From Deltaproteobacteria bacterium (GTDB taxonomy: Bacteria; Desulfobacterota; Desulfuromonadia; Geobacterales; Pseudopelobacteraceae), in contig JACRCG010000027.1 of assembly GCA_016219145.1 (NCBI GenBank), positions 1 to 9,538 on the forward strand: DNA of 9,538 bases, written 5' to 3'. The position numbers and the translations under genes are program-made. Below the pieces are notes generated by a model. That model was not told where the DNA came from. It made no database searches and saw only the letters and a list, made by a program, of their open reading frames with translations. This document shows positions 1-6,002 of the stretch, piece after piece (positions within the stretch are counted from its first letter, which is position 1; each line of letters begins with the position of its first letter).

Positions 1-21
1 CGAGGACGAGATGCAATTTAG
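1..21 (+). CDS. C-terminal tail of an upstream gene, possibly a second P-II-like protein (partial)
   Basis: The first seven codons read R-G-R-D-A-I-stop, with the stop at 19-21. P-II signalling proteins typically end in a short tail of the form ERGxxAI or GxxAI, and the P-II gene at 94-432 ends in ERGEAAI. The match in spacing and terminal residues suggests that the gene cut by the window edge is another P-II-like gene, which would make a tandem pair. Six residues cannot prove homology, so this could equally be a chance reading of an intergenic stretch. The call is inference only. Confidence 0.3.
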   Translation, partial: RGRDAI

Positions 22-93
22 TGATCAACCACAGATCTGATTGTTGCAGAACTATACGGGTAACTGAACTCTGTAACAAAAGGAGATAGCCAA

Positions 94-432
94 ATGAAAC
101 AGATAATTGCCTTCATAAATCAGGCTGTTCTTAAACAGGTAACTGAAGCGCTCAGGCATGTCAATGGATTGACCGGGATGAGTGCAGCGGAAAACAACGG
201 ATTTGGTCGCGGTAAAGGTGCAAACCGTAAGAAAATTGACAGCCAGATCAATTGTTTCAATAGAAACGTTCGTGTGGAGATCATGGTTACAGATGCCGTT
301 GCCTGGGAGGTTGTGGATACCATCCGTCAGCATGTCTGGACCGGCGAAAAGGGCGATGGGAAAATCTATGTCTTGGACGTAGTCGAAGCAGTTCGAATAC
401 GAACCAACGAACGTGGCGAAGCGGCGATCTAA
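94..432 (+). CDS. P-II family signalling protein with altered T-loop, metal-efflux-associated (PII-NG-like)
   Basis: P-II proteins are cytoplasmic trimers that bind ATP/ADP, and often 2-oxoglutarate, and regulate target proteins through a flexible T-loop. This 112-residue protein has normal family length. GFGRGKG at 36-42 corresponds to the start of the T-loop. The B-loop TGEKGDGK at 83-90 and R101/R103 are the expected nucleotide-binding residues and are intact. The T-loop itself is unusual. It has no tyrosine, so the classical uridylylation site (Tyr51 in GlnB) is absent. The GlnB Gln39 position, a 2-oxoglutarate/Mg ligand, is Gly40. The loop is basic and carries Cys54. The start at 94 has AAGGAG about 8 bases upstream. 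A heavy-metal ATPase follows 81 bases later with no ammonium transporter or glnA nearby, matching the described PII-NG group linked to metal efflux genes. Control of metal transport rather than nitrogen is inferred. Confidence 0.88.
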   Translation: MKQIIAFINQAVLKQVTEALRHVNGLTGMSAAENNGFGRGKGANRKKIDSQINCFNRNVRVEIMVTDAVAWEVVDTIRQHVWTGEKGDGKIYVLDVVEAVRIRTNERGEAAI

Positions 433-502
433 TTAATGAACTTGATAACGCCATTGTCCTGAGCATGACGAAAAAAGGCTCACTCGGATTTTGCCGGAGA
501 TA

Positions 503-507
503 AAGGA
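503..507 (+). promoter_or_regulatory. Ribosome binding site of the P-type ATPase gene
   Basis: AAGGA lies six bases before the ATG at 514. A second in-frame ATG at 541 has no comparable site, so the upstream start is preferred. Confidence 0.6.
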
Positions 508-513
508 CTAACG

Positions 514-2652
514 ATGACCCCGCAACACGCAAATAAAACGATGCCGCAAGTTGCTCGGACGGATCGCCGGGATCAACTGCACATTGAAAACATGGACTGC
601 CCGACCGAAGAGGCGCTGATCCGCGGCAAGCTTAAAGGGCTTCCCGGCGTGACGGGACTGGAATTCAACCTGCTGCAGAGAAATCTGACCATTTCCCACA
701 CGCTGTCATCGCTGGAACCTGTGGTAGATGTTCTTAAATCCATCGGTATGCAGGTTGGGGTGGTGAAGCAAGCGGATGAATTGCCCAGGGCAGAAAAGAC
801 CAATTGGTGGCCGCTGATTGTATCGGGAGTTGCTGCACTGGGCGCCGAAATAATCGAGATACTGATTGTCGGCCATCATTGGTCAACACTGTTCCTGGCG
901 CTTGTCGCTATTCTGACAGGAGGCCTGAAAACCTACAAAAAAGGATGGATTGCGCTACGCAACCGCAACTTGAACATGAATGCGCTCATGTCCATTGCGG
1001 TTACCGGTGCGCTGTTCATCGGACAATGGCCGGAGGCGGCCATGGTCATGTTCCTCTTCGCCCTGGCCGAGGTGATTGAAGTCAAGTCCCTTGACCGCGC
1101 TCGCAACGCTATCCGTGGTCTGATGGCCATGACTCCGGAAAACGCAACCGTAAAACTTTCCGATGGAACCTGGAGCGAGGTCCCGGCCGCAACTGTTGAG
1201 ATGGACAGCGTAGTACGTGTCCGACCGGGTGAGCGGATTGCCCTGGACGGGGTGGTGGTCGAAGGAAATTCGACGGTCGATCAGGCTCCGATAACCGGTG
1301 AAAGCCTGCCAGTGGAGAAGGGTCCGGGCGAACCGGTCTTTGCCGGCACCATCAACCAGGCCGGCTCGTTCCAGTTCCGGGTGACGTCGGGCGCCAATGA
1401 TTCAACTTTGACTCGCATCATTCACGCGGTCGAGGCGGCACAGGGAAGCCGTGCGCCGACCCAACGGTTCGTCGACCAATTTGCCCGGGTCTATACTCCG
1501 GCGGTGTTCGCCGTGGCGCTGGCAGTGGTGGTTGTGCCCCCGCTGGCTTTTGGCGGGTTATGGATGGAGTGGGTATATAAATCGCTTGTGCTACTGGTCA
1601 TTGCCTGCCCCTGTGCGCTGGTGATTTCAACACCGGTTACCATCGTCAGCGGGCTTGCCGCCGCCGCACGACACGGCATCCTGATCAAGGGCGGGGTCTA
1701 TCTGGAGGAAGGGCGCAAGCTTGCCTGGCTGGCGCTGGACAAGACCGGCACCATTACTCATGGCAAACCGGCACAGACCGACTTTGAATCTTTGAACGGA
1801 ATTGATCAGGAAGAATTACGTTGTCTTGCCGCAAGCCTGGCCAGCCGTTCCGATCATCCGGTTTCGCACGCCATTGCCGTGTCTGCTGAAACAAACGGCA
1901 TCATGCCAAGAGAAGTTGCTGACTTTGCCGCTCTGGGCGGTCGCGGTGTCACCGGTTGTATAGGGGATCGCGTGTATTACCTCGGAAACTCCCGGCTCAT
2001 TACAGAAAACGGCTTCGCAGAGCCTGAGATTTTATCCCGGATTATGACACTTGAACGCCAAGGGAAGAGTGTGGTCTTGCTGATGGACGATATCCGACCG
2101 CTGGCGCTGTTCGGTGTCGCCGACACGATTAAGGACTCCAGCCGCGAGGCCATCGCCGAGCTGCACCGGCTTGGTGTTCGCACCATGATGCTCACCGGTG
2201 ATAACCAACATATTGCCGAAGCAATCGCCCGTTCTGTAGGCATTGATGAAGTGAGGGCCGGCCTGCTGCCGGAAGACAAGCTAAAGATCATTGAAACATT
2301 TCAAGGGAATGGCGGTACCATTGGGATGGTGGGAGATGGCATCAACGATGCGCCGGCTCTGGCGCGTGCCGATGTCGGATTCGCCATGGGGGCTGCCGGC
2401 ACGGATACCGCCATCGAGACCGCTGATGTGGCGCTGATGGACGACGACCTGCGCAAGGTGGCTCTTTTCGTGCGACTCTCTCGCACCACCTCGGCGATTC
2501 TCAAACAGAACATAACTCTGGCACTGGGGATCAAGGCGGTTTTTCTCGGGCTCACTATTATGGGGCACGCCACCATGTGGATGGCGGTATTCGCAGACAT
2601 GGGGGCTAGTATGATTGTGGTCGCTAACGGGTTACGCCTACTACGGAAATAA
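514..2652 (+). CDS. zntA: P1B-type heavy-metal translocating ATPase (Zn2+/Cd2+/Pb2+ exporter, ZntA/CadA type)
   Basis: This inner-membrane pump uses ATP to export divalent soft metals from the cytoplasm. The 712-residue length is normal for the family. An N-terminal HMA domain lies at about 20-86; its metal site reads MDCPTEE (27-33), the Cys-plus-acidic form common in Zn/Cd/Pb pumps rather than the CxxC of copper pumps. Other motifs are TGE at 261-263 in the actuator domain, the membrane metal site CPC at 365-367, the phosphorylated Asp409 in DKTGT, HP at 448-449 in the nucleotide-binding domain, and GDGIND at 607-612. Asp695 in the last membrane helix, within ADMGAS, corresponds to the conserved Asp of ZntA-type pumps and supports Zn/Cd/Pb over Cu/Ag. 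It is probably co-transcribed with the P-II gene before it and the exported cysteine-rich protein 36 bases after. No metal regulator (MerR or ArsR type) is in the window. Zn versus Cd or Pb preference cannot be told from sequence. Confidence 0.95.
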   Translation: MTPQHANKTMPQVARTDRRDQLHIENMDCPTEEALIRGKLKGLPGVTGLEFNLLQRNLTISHTLSSLEPVVDVLKSIGMQVGVVKQADELPRAEKTNWWPLIVSGVAALGAEIIEILIVGHHWSTLFLALVAILTGGLKTYKKGWIALRNRNLNMNALMSIAVTGALFIGQWPEAAMVMFLFALAEVIEVKSLDRARNAIRGLMAMTPENATVKLSDGTWSEVPAATVEMDSVVRVRPGERIALDGVVVEGNSTVDQAPITGESLPVEKGPGEPVFAGTINQAGSFQFRVTSGANDSTLTRIIHAVEAAQGSRAPTQRFVDQFARVYTPAVFAVALAVVVVPPLAFGGLWMEWVYKSLVLLVIACPCALVISTPVTIVSGLAAAARHGILIKGGVYLEEGRKLAWLALDKTGTITHGKPAQTDFESLNGIDQEELRCLAASLASRSDHPVSHAIAVSAETNGIMPREVADFAALGGRGVTGCIGDRVYYLGNSRLITENGFAEPEILSRIMTLERQGKSVVLLMDDIRPLALFGVADTIKDSSREAIAELHRLGVRTMMLTGDNQHIAEAIARSVGIDEVRAGLLPEDKLKIIETFQGNGGTIGMVGDGINDAPALARADVGFAMGAAGTDTAIETADVALMDDDLRKVALFVRLSRTTSAILKQNITLALGIKAVFLGLTIMGHATMWMAVFADMGASMIVVANGLRLLRK

Positions 2653-2688
2653 ATCACATTCAACGGTTTTGATCCTAACGAGGATCTC

Positions 2689-3039
2689 ATGCGAAATTTG
2701 GTATTTCGGACAATCTGTGTACTGATGCTGCTCTCCTTCGGGACGATGTTTTCGGGAGTTGCTCTCATTGCAACCGCCGAGTCTCCGGCAGTGATTGGAG
2801 CAATCGAAAATAATCATTGCAACCCCGACGGGGCGCAAAGATGTCCGCTCCCTTGCGCCACGCCTGTCTGCCCATTATGTGTGTGCGCTATTGCCGACAC
2901 TGTTCAACCGGTAGATATACAGACCACCTTCCAGATGGTTGAGTTTGAATTTCCGGATGTTGTACGGTCGATTCCAGACCCGTACGTGAACGAGATTTTT
3001 CATCCTCCAAGATCAGAAAATAGTTTTCTACGTTTGTGA
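2689..3039 (+). CDS. Small cysteine-rich exported protein of unknown function in the metal operon
   Basis: I do not recognise a named family. The 116-residue product begins with a basic and hydrophobic segment (about 4-30) ending in ATA|ES, a plausible Sec signal peptide. The mature part has a cluster of six cysteines (44, 52, 56, 61, 64, 66) rich in Pro and Cys, including CPLPC and CPLC. A longer tail follows that ends near IFHPPRS (103-109). Such clusters can bind soft metals or form disulfides in the periplasm. Its place directly after a heavy-metal ATPase, 36 bases away, favours a metal-binding, sensing or delivery role, but that is inference. GAGG at 2680-2683 serves as ribosome binding site. 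The tail, ending in an aromatic-His-Pro-Pro stretch, resembles small proteins that I recall at the head of RND metal-efflux operons. This resemblance was not tested. Confidence 0.75.
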   Translation: MRNLVFRTICVLMLLSFGTMFSGVALIATAESPAVIGAIENNHCNPDGAQRCPLPCATPVCPLCVCAIADTVQPVDIQTTFQMVEFEFPDVVRSIPDPYVNEIFHPPRSENSFLRL

Positions 3040-3042
3040 GGC

Positions 3043-3052
3043 TAAGCGCTTA
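3043..3052. repeat. Perfect 10-bp palindrome between two metal-operon genes
   Basis: TAAGCGCTTA reads identically on both strands. It lies 3 bases after the stop of the cysteine-rich gene and 43 bases before the next start. It could be a small operator or mRNA structure; no function can be assigned. Confidence 0.3.
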
Positions 3053-3095
3053 ACTCAACGAAATCAAATTTAACACTATTTTCAAGGAGAATACG

Positions 3096-3404
3096 ATGAA
3101 GAATAAAGTTATGGCATTGGTTCTTGTGGTAGCAGTATTGGCTTTTGGTGGTGTGGCATTTGCCGAAACGGCTCAGGTAAGCGTGAAGGCCATCAGTGCC
3201 GATACGTTGAATAAATTCAGGCAGCAGACGGTTAATTTAAGGGAACAGCTTAAAGCCAAGGATCTGGAACTGCGTGAACTCAATGCTTATGACAGTATTG
3301 ATATGCGGCAAGTCGATGAACTTGAAGGGGATATAAAGGAAATCAAAGCGAAAATAAGGTCCGTTGCTGTGAGCATGAATCTTGAACCGTGTAACTGTCT
3401 GTAG
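3096..3404 (+). CDS. Small periplasmic helical protein, ZraP/Spy-like (putative metal-stress chaperone)
   Basis: The 102-residue product has a clear Sec signal peptide (1-23, ending VAFA|E). The mature part is mostly one charged, heptad-like helical region (about 33-88): Lys/Glu-rich stretches such as LREQLKAKDLELREL, a turn around AYDSIDM, then a second helix. This hairpin layout, with a short acidic linker giving residues in pairs such as MRQVDELEGDI, resembles ZraP/Spy/CpxP-type proteins, which bind zinc or act as periplasmic chaperones under metal or envelope stress. The C-terminus is PCNCL, with cysteines 99 and 101 as possible metal or disulfide residues. ATG 3096 has a strong AAGGAGA at 3084-3090. 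It is the last gene before the hairpin at 3419-3447, so it probably belongs to the ATPase operon. Family assignment rests on composition and layout only. Confidence 0.75.
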   Translation: MKNKVMALVLVVAVLAFGGVAFAETAQVSVKAISADTLNKFRQQTVNLREQLKAKDLELRELNAYDSIDMRQVDELEGDIKEIKAKIRSVAVSMNLEPCNCL

Positions 3405-3418
3405 ACATGATTAAACTG

Positions 3419-3447
3419 GTGAGAGGGAACTCTGCGTTCCCTCTCAC
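3419..3447 (+). terminator. Hairpin at the end of the metal operon
   Basis: A perfect 12-bp stem (GTGAGAGGGAAC with its complement GTTCCCTCTCAC) surrounds a five-base loop, beginning 15 bases after the stop at 3404. No run of T follows, so it may act as a weak or factor-assisted terminator, or as a 3' mRNA stabiliser. Its position between two + strand units supports the end of an operon. Confidence 0.65.
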
Positions 3448-3564
3448 GCATTCGCTGCTGACATTGAATATTCTGAATGTTCATTTGTGTCATTCATAAC
3501 ATTATATTGTGGCGTATTGAGAACTTAGTGTTGTTAGAAAATTAGAAATGTGGGGAAAATGACA

Positions 3565-4173
3565 ATGAAAATGAATCTGGTTATTGCTGGAGCGGCTTTG
3601 ATGCTCTGCGTTGTTGCGAGCGGTTGTGCAAATAACAGGGATCTTATCGCCAAGACTTCGCTTGCAACCAGAAGTGATGTTTTTACCGAGGCAGTTAGCT
3701 CAGACGTTCAAACAGGAAAGGCCATAATCGACTTCTCGTTTGCGGTTAAGAGCAATTCCTATTATCTCATGGGTACGTATGGCAAACATACTGCCCCCCC
3801 TTACCGCGTACATTTGAATATTGACGGACAAGCTACCGTACTTGAAGCTGAGCCGGTCCTGGAGGACAAATCACCGGTTGATTCGAACGTGCCCGAAAGC
3901 GGTATTGGCTGGAAATACCAGTTCACCAAGCGGATTACCCTTGCCCCGGGAAAACATAAGCTGACAATTGCGCTTCCCGTAGATGATGTGATTGTGGAAA
4001 AGGAAGTAGAATTGCATTCCGGTTCAAACTCCATTAGTGTGCAACCCATCTATAGCAGGAGAAATCTTCGACCATTCAAGGGAGAAAATTTTACTGGTGG
4101 GGTAAATACGCTGGAAATACGAGTTAATCGGAGAAGGGAGCCATCAAGGCTCCCTTTTTTGTCCCATGAGTGA
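3565..4173 (+). CDS. Predicted lipoprotein of unknown function
   Basis: No family was recognised. The N-terminus is a lipoprotein signal: basic start, hydrophobic core, then VASGC with the lipidated Cys followed by Ala-Asn-Asn, which suggests export from the inner membrane, perhaps to the outer membrane. The mature part has alternating hydrophobic strands (for example YRVHLNIDGQ and HKLTIALPVDD) and reads like a beta-sandwich. Starts at 3550 (GTG), 3559, 3565 and 3571 are all in frame. ATG 3565 was chosen because GGGGA at 3552-3556 sits 8 bases away, and all four keep the signal peptide. The last 13 or so codons overlap a strong intrinsic terminator, so the C-terminus after about RVNR may not be ancestral. 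A C7 run at 3794-3800 does not break the frame, because the sequence on both sides reads as sensible protein. It lies between a closed metal operon and an outer-membrane protein, which says little about its job. Confidence 0.8.
   Translation: MKMNLVIAGAALMLCVVASGCANNRDLIAKTSLATRSDVFTEAVSSDVQTGKAIIDFSFAVKSNSYYLMGTYGKHTAPPYRVHLNIDGQATVLEAEPVLEDKSPVDSNVPESGIGWKYQFTKRITLAPGKHKLTIALPVDDVIVEKEVELHSGSNSISVQPIYSRRNLRPFKGENFTGGVNTLEIRVNRRREPSRLPFLSHE
4136..4160 (+). terminator. Intrinsic terminator overlapping the 3' end of the lipoprotein gene
   Basis: GGGAGCC, a five-base loop ATCAA, then GGCTCCC form a perfect 7-bp stem, extendable by two A-T pairs, followed directly by TTTTTT at 4155-4160. This is a textbook Rho-independent terminator. 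It lies inside the reading frame, whose stop is at 4171-4173. Confidence 0.88.
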
Positions 4174-4180
4174 ATAGGAC

Positions 4181-4217
4181 TTGACAAGCCGATTATTGAA
4201 AACTATTGATCATTATC
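4181..4217 (+). promoter_or_regulatory. Promoter with overlapping Fur-box-like operator for the outer-membrane protein gene
   Basis: A perfect -35 TTGACA (4181-4186) is followed after 17 bases by a weak -10 TATTGA (4204-4209). Overlapping the -10 element, positions 4199-4217 match the 19-bp Fur-box consensus at 13 of 19 positions by hand count, with the right half CATTATC exact, and contain the inverted pair ATTGAT/ATCAAT. An operator over the -10 site would fit repression by Fur or a related metal regulator. Which regulator binds, if any, is inference. Confidence 0.5.
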
Positions 4218-4334
4218 AATGGTGACCGCAATTAGTCCATTTATGCCCTGCCATAAATATTTGCCATTTCGATCCGATTAATTGCAGGTGGTGCATGCTC
4301 ACGCTGTACGAGCAACAATACACAGGAGGAATGC

Positions 4335-5143
4335 ATGTCTTTTGTTAGAGTTCTGCCCTATTTAGTTCTTGCTGGATTGGTCTTCTCAGGCGGGCTGGGA
4401 TATGCGGAAGAGGTCAAAAAGATTCAGGACAACTCGTTTCTGCTGGAAGAGGCGTACAACCAGGAAGATGGAGTTGTGCAGCACATTTCTGTATTCCAGT
4501 ATATAAATAAATCAAAGGACTGGCAGTACACCTTTACGCAGGAATGGCCGGTTCCGAAACAGACGCATCAGTTTTCCTACACTGTTCCGGTAACTCATCT
4601 CCATGATAACGACTCAACCGGTGTTGGCGATATTCTATTGAACTATCGCTATCAAGCAATTTTCCAAGACAGAATTGCCCTGGCCCCTCGTATTTCTCTC
4701 ATTTTGCCTACCGGCGATTACAAAAAGGGACTTGGCACCGATACTGTCGGCTACCAAGTCAACATCCCACTGAGTGTAGAGCTTTCCGACAAACTTGTGA
4801 CCCACTGGAACATGGGTGCAACCTACACCCCCGGGCAAAGGATAATGTTGGAGATGAGGCAAATATTCGCGGATTCAACTACGGGGCTAGCCTTATTTAT
4901 CTTGTAAATGAGAACTTTAACCTGATGCTTGAAGCAGCGGGAACCACTACTGAAACCGTACCCAAAAATGGGACTACAACAACCGTAAGCACATTTTTCA
5001 TCAACCCCGGTGTTCGGTTCGCAATTAACTTGAAATCGGGTCTGCAGATCGTGCCAGGGCTTTCGGTGCCAATCGGTATAGGTTCTTCGGAGGGAGAATA
5101 TGGCGGTCTTTTGTACCTTTCCTTCGAGCACCCTCTGTTTTGA
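4335..5143 (+). pseudogene. Outer-membrane beta-barrel protein (Phenol_MetA_deg/transporter-like), frameshifted
   Basis: Two adjacent reading frames form one gene of about 269 residues. The first part (4335 onward) has a signal peptide (1-24, ending GYA|EE), then alternating strands typical of a barrel such as HQFSYTVPVTHL and TGVGDILLNYRYQ, and ISLILPTGDY. After ATYTPG (nt about 4835) the natural continuation lies in the next frame, reading AKDNVGDEANIRGFNYGAS and onward to the end SFEHPLF, with the terminal Phe expected of outer-membrane proteins. One base is missing in the CCCCCGGGC run at 4828-4836. As written, translation runs out of frame and stops at 4907. The strand pattern with LPTGDY and the TGVGD motif resembles the MetA-pathway/transporter-like barrel family (Phenol_MetA_deg). 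Substrate is unknown. ATG 4335 has a strong AGGAGG at 4324-4329. Either a recent pseudogene or a single-base sequencing error. Confidence 0.75.
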
Positions 5144-5158
5144 TGGTTTATAACAATA

Positions 5159-5190
5159 AGATAAGGGGCGACTGAAGTTGCCCCTTATCT
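5159..5190 (+). terminator. Hairpin downstream of the outer-membrane protein gene
   Basis: AGATAAGGGGC and GCCCCTTATCT form a perfect 11-bp stem around a ten-base loop, starting 16 bases after the stop at 5143. No T-run follows. The right arm abuts the gene remnant at 5190. Confidence 0.65.
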
Positions 5191-5303
5191 GTGTGAAGAA
5201 AGGCAACCCCCTCGGTTATCCCTGTCCGCACTTTAGCACCATCAAGGGTGCGGTTGAGAAAAGGCTTGGGCCCGATCTGAAGATAATCGACTGGACCCAC
5301 TGA
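5190..5303 (+). pseudogene. C-terminal remnant of a CGGC-domain (predicted metal-binding) protein
   Basis: The 37 codons to the stop at 5301-5303 read like the end of a CGGC-domain protein: C-V-K-K-G-N-P-L-G-Y-P-C-P-H-F, then a helix-like IKGAVEKRLGPD and the tail IIDWTH. From memory, this family ends with a Cys-x-x-KGNPxGxPCPHF stretch and a terminal TH. The rest of the gene, roughly the first two thirds with the CGGC motif, is absent: upstream in this frame lies the hairpin at 5159-5190. No ribosome binding site precedes the GTG at 5193, so independent expression is unlikely. A 5'-deletion that fused the remnant to the barrel gene's terminator region is the simplest account. Assignment is by eye. 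Confidence 0.5.
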
Positions 5304-5538
5304 CAACAACCCCGGCCGGGCCGTATCAAGCGATATGAACTACAAGTGGCCCGTAATAATTGAACAATCGTATCACTCCCCCCTCACTTCAGCACCATCG
5401 GTGTGCGTAAATTGCTTTCCGGATGCGCTTCCCAACAAAAACCCTCCTTGCTTTTATGTTCGATTATGCTAGAACCATGGTTTATTTATACGCATATTTG
5501 TGCGGATATTTGAATGCTATTCTGGTATTATATCCTCC
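5304..5538. other. Gene-free stretch with a degenerate repeat
   Basis: No credible coding sequence is seen here. The one notable element is 5371-5399, which resembles 5217-5243 inside the gene remnant; the core CACTTYAGCACCATC matches at 14 of 15 positions and encodes the same PHFSTI in one frame. The last 70 bases are AT-rich and lead into the promoter region of the receiver gene. Confidence 0.5.
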
Positions 5539-5544
5539 TATAAT
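5539..5544 (+). promoter_or_regulatory. Probable -10 element before the chemosensory operon
   Basis: A perfect TATAAT lies 26 bases upstream of the start codon at 5571, in an AT-rich stretch. The -35 position (5516-5521, GCTATT) is poor and TTGAAT at 5510-5515 is too far away, so strength and exact promoter are uncertain. Confidence 0.35.
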
Positions 5545-5570
5545 TTAAGGCTATCAGCGGGAGATTCAGA

Positions 5571-5999
5571 ATGACCGAAACGGTCCGATTTCGTGGCCCC
5601 GATGCCCAATCGCCACAGGTCATGGTGGTTGATGACGAGGAATGCATCCGCGAGACCATGCTCAAACTGCTTGATTCGTTCGGCATCGGCGCGCTGACCG
5701 TCGCCGGTGCTGACGACTGTCTTCGGCTTCTGCGGGAGGGGTTTCGCGGGGTTATCCTGATGGATGTGATGATGCCGGGAAAAGACGGCTGGGAAACGAT
5801 CCGCGAGATGGAGAACGAGGGTTTGATGCAGGGCAATATCATTTCGATGCTGACTGCAATGGATGTACCGGACGAACGTTTGGAGGGACTCAAGGAAACA
5901 GTGCTGGATTATATCGTCAAACCCTTTGAACCGTCCGAATTGATCGCTTCGGTAAGGATGTACCTCAAGCTTCTGGACCGCGTGCAGAGCGGAGCCTAG
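5571..5999 (+). CDS. Stand-alone response regulator receiver protein (CheY-like)
   Basis: This cytoplasmic 142-residue protein is one receiver domain with no output domain. The acidic pocket is D21-D22-E23, the phospho-acceptor is Asp65 in LMDVMMPGKDG, and the switch residues are Thr95, Tyr114 and Lys117 (KPFEP), all intact, so it should accept phosphate from a histidine kinase. It begins with about 15 extra residues before the first strand. GGGAG at 5559-5563 supports ATG 5571. A CheB-type esterase gene begins 3 bases after its stop and an MCP gene follows, so it may take the place of the receiver domain that CheB normally carries, or act as a CheY. No CheA kinase is in the window. Confidence 0.92.
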   Translation: MTETVRFRGPDAQSPQVMVVDDEECIRETMLKLLDSFGIGALTVAGADDCLRLLREGFRGVILMDVMMPGKDGWETIREMENEGLMQGNIISMLTAMDVPDERLEGLKETVLDYIVKPFEPSELIASVRMYLKLLDRVQSGA

Positions 6000-6002
6000 C
6001 GG

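Noticed and set aside
2301..2768. 155-codon open frame on the minus strand
   Set aside because: It overlaps the conserved GDGIND region of the ATPase and shows only Ser/Arg/Met-rich shadow composition.
3794..3800. C7 run as a frameshift in the lipoprotein gene
   Set aside because: The frame before and after the run gives continuous sensible protein (YGKHTAPPYRVHLNIDG), so it is intact.
4823..5206. 127-codon minus-strand open frame over the frameshift site
   Set aside because: Barrel-protein coding signal is clear on the + strand on both sides; the reverse frame has no family features.
5500..5545. Sigma-54 promoter before the receiver gene
   Set aside because: No GG at -24 with GC at -12 spacing was found; only an AT-rich -10-like TATAAT.
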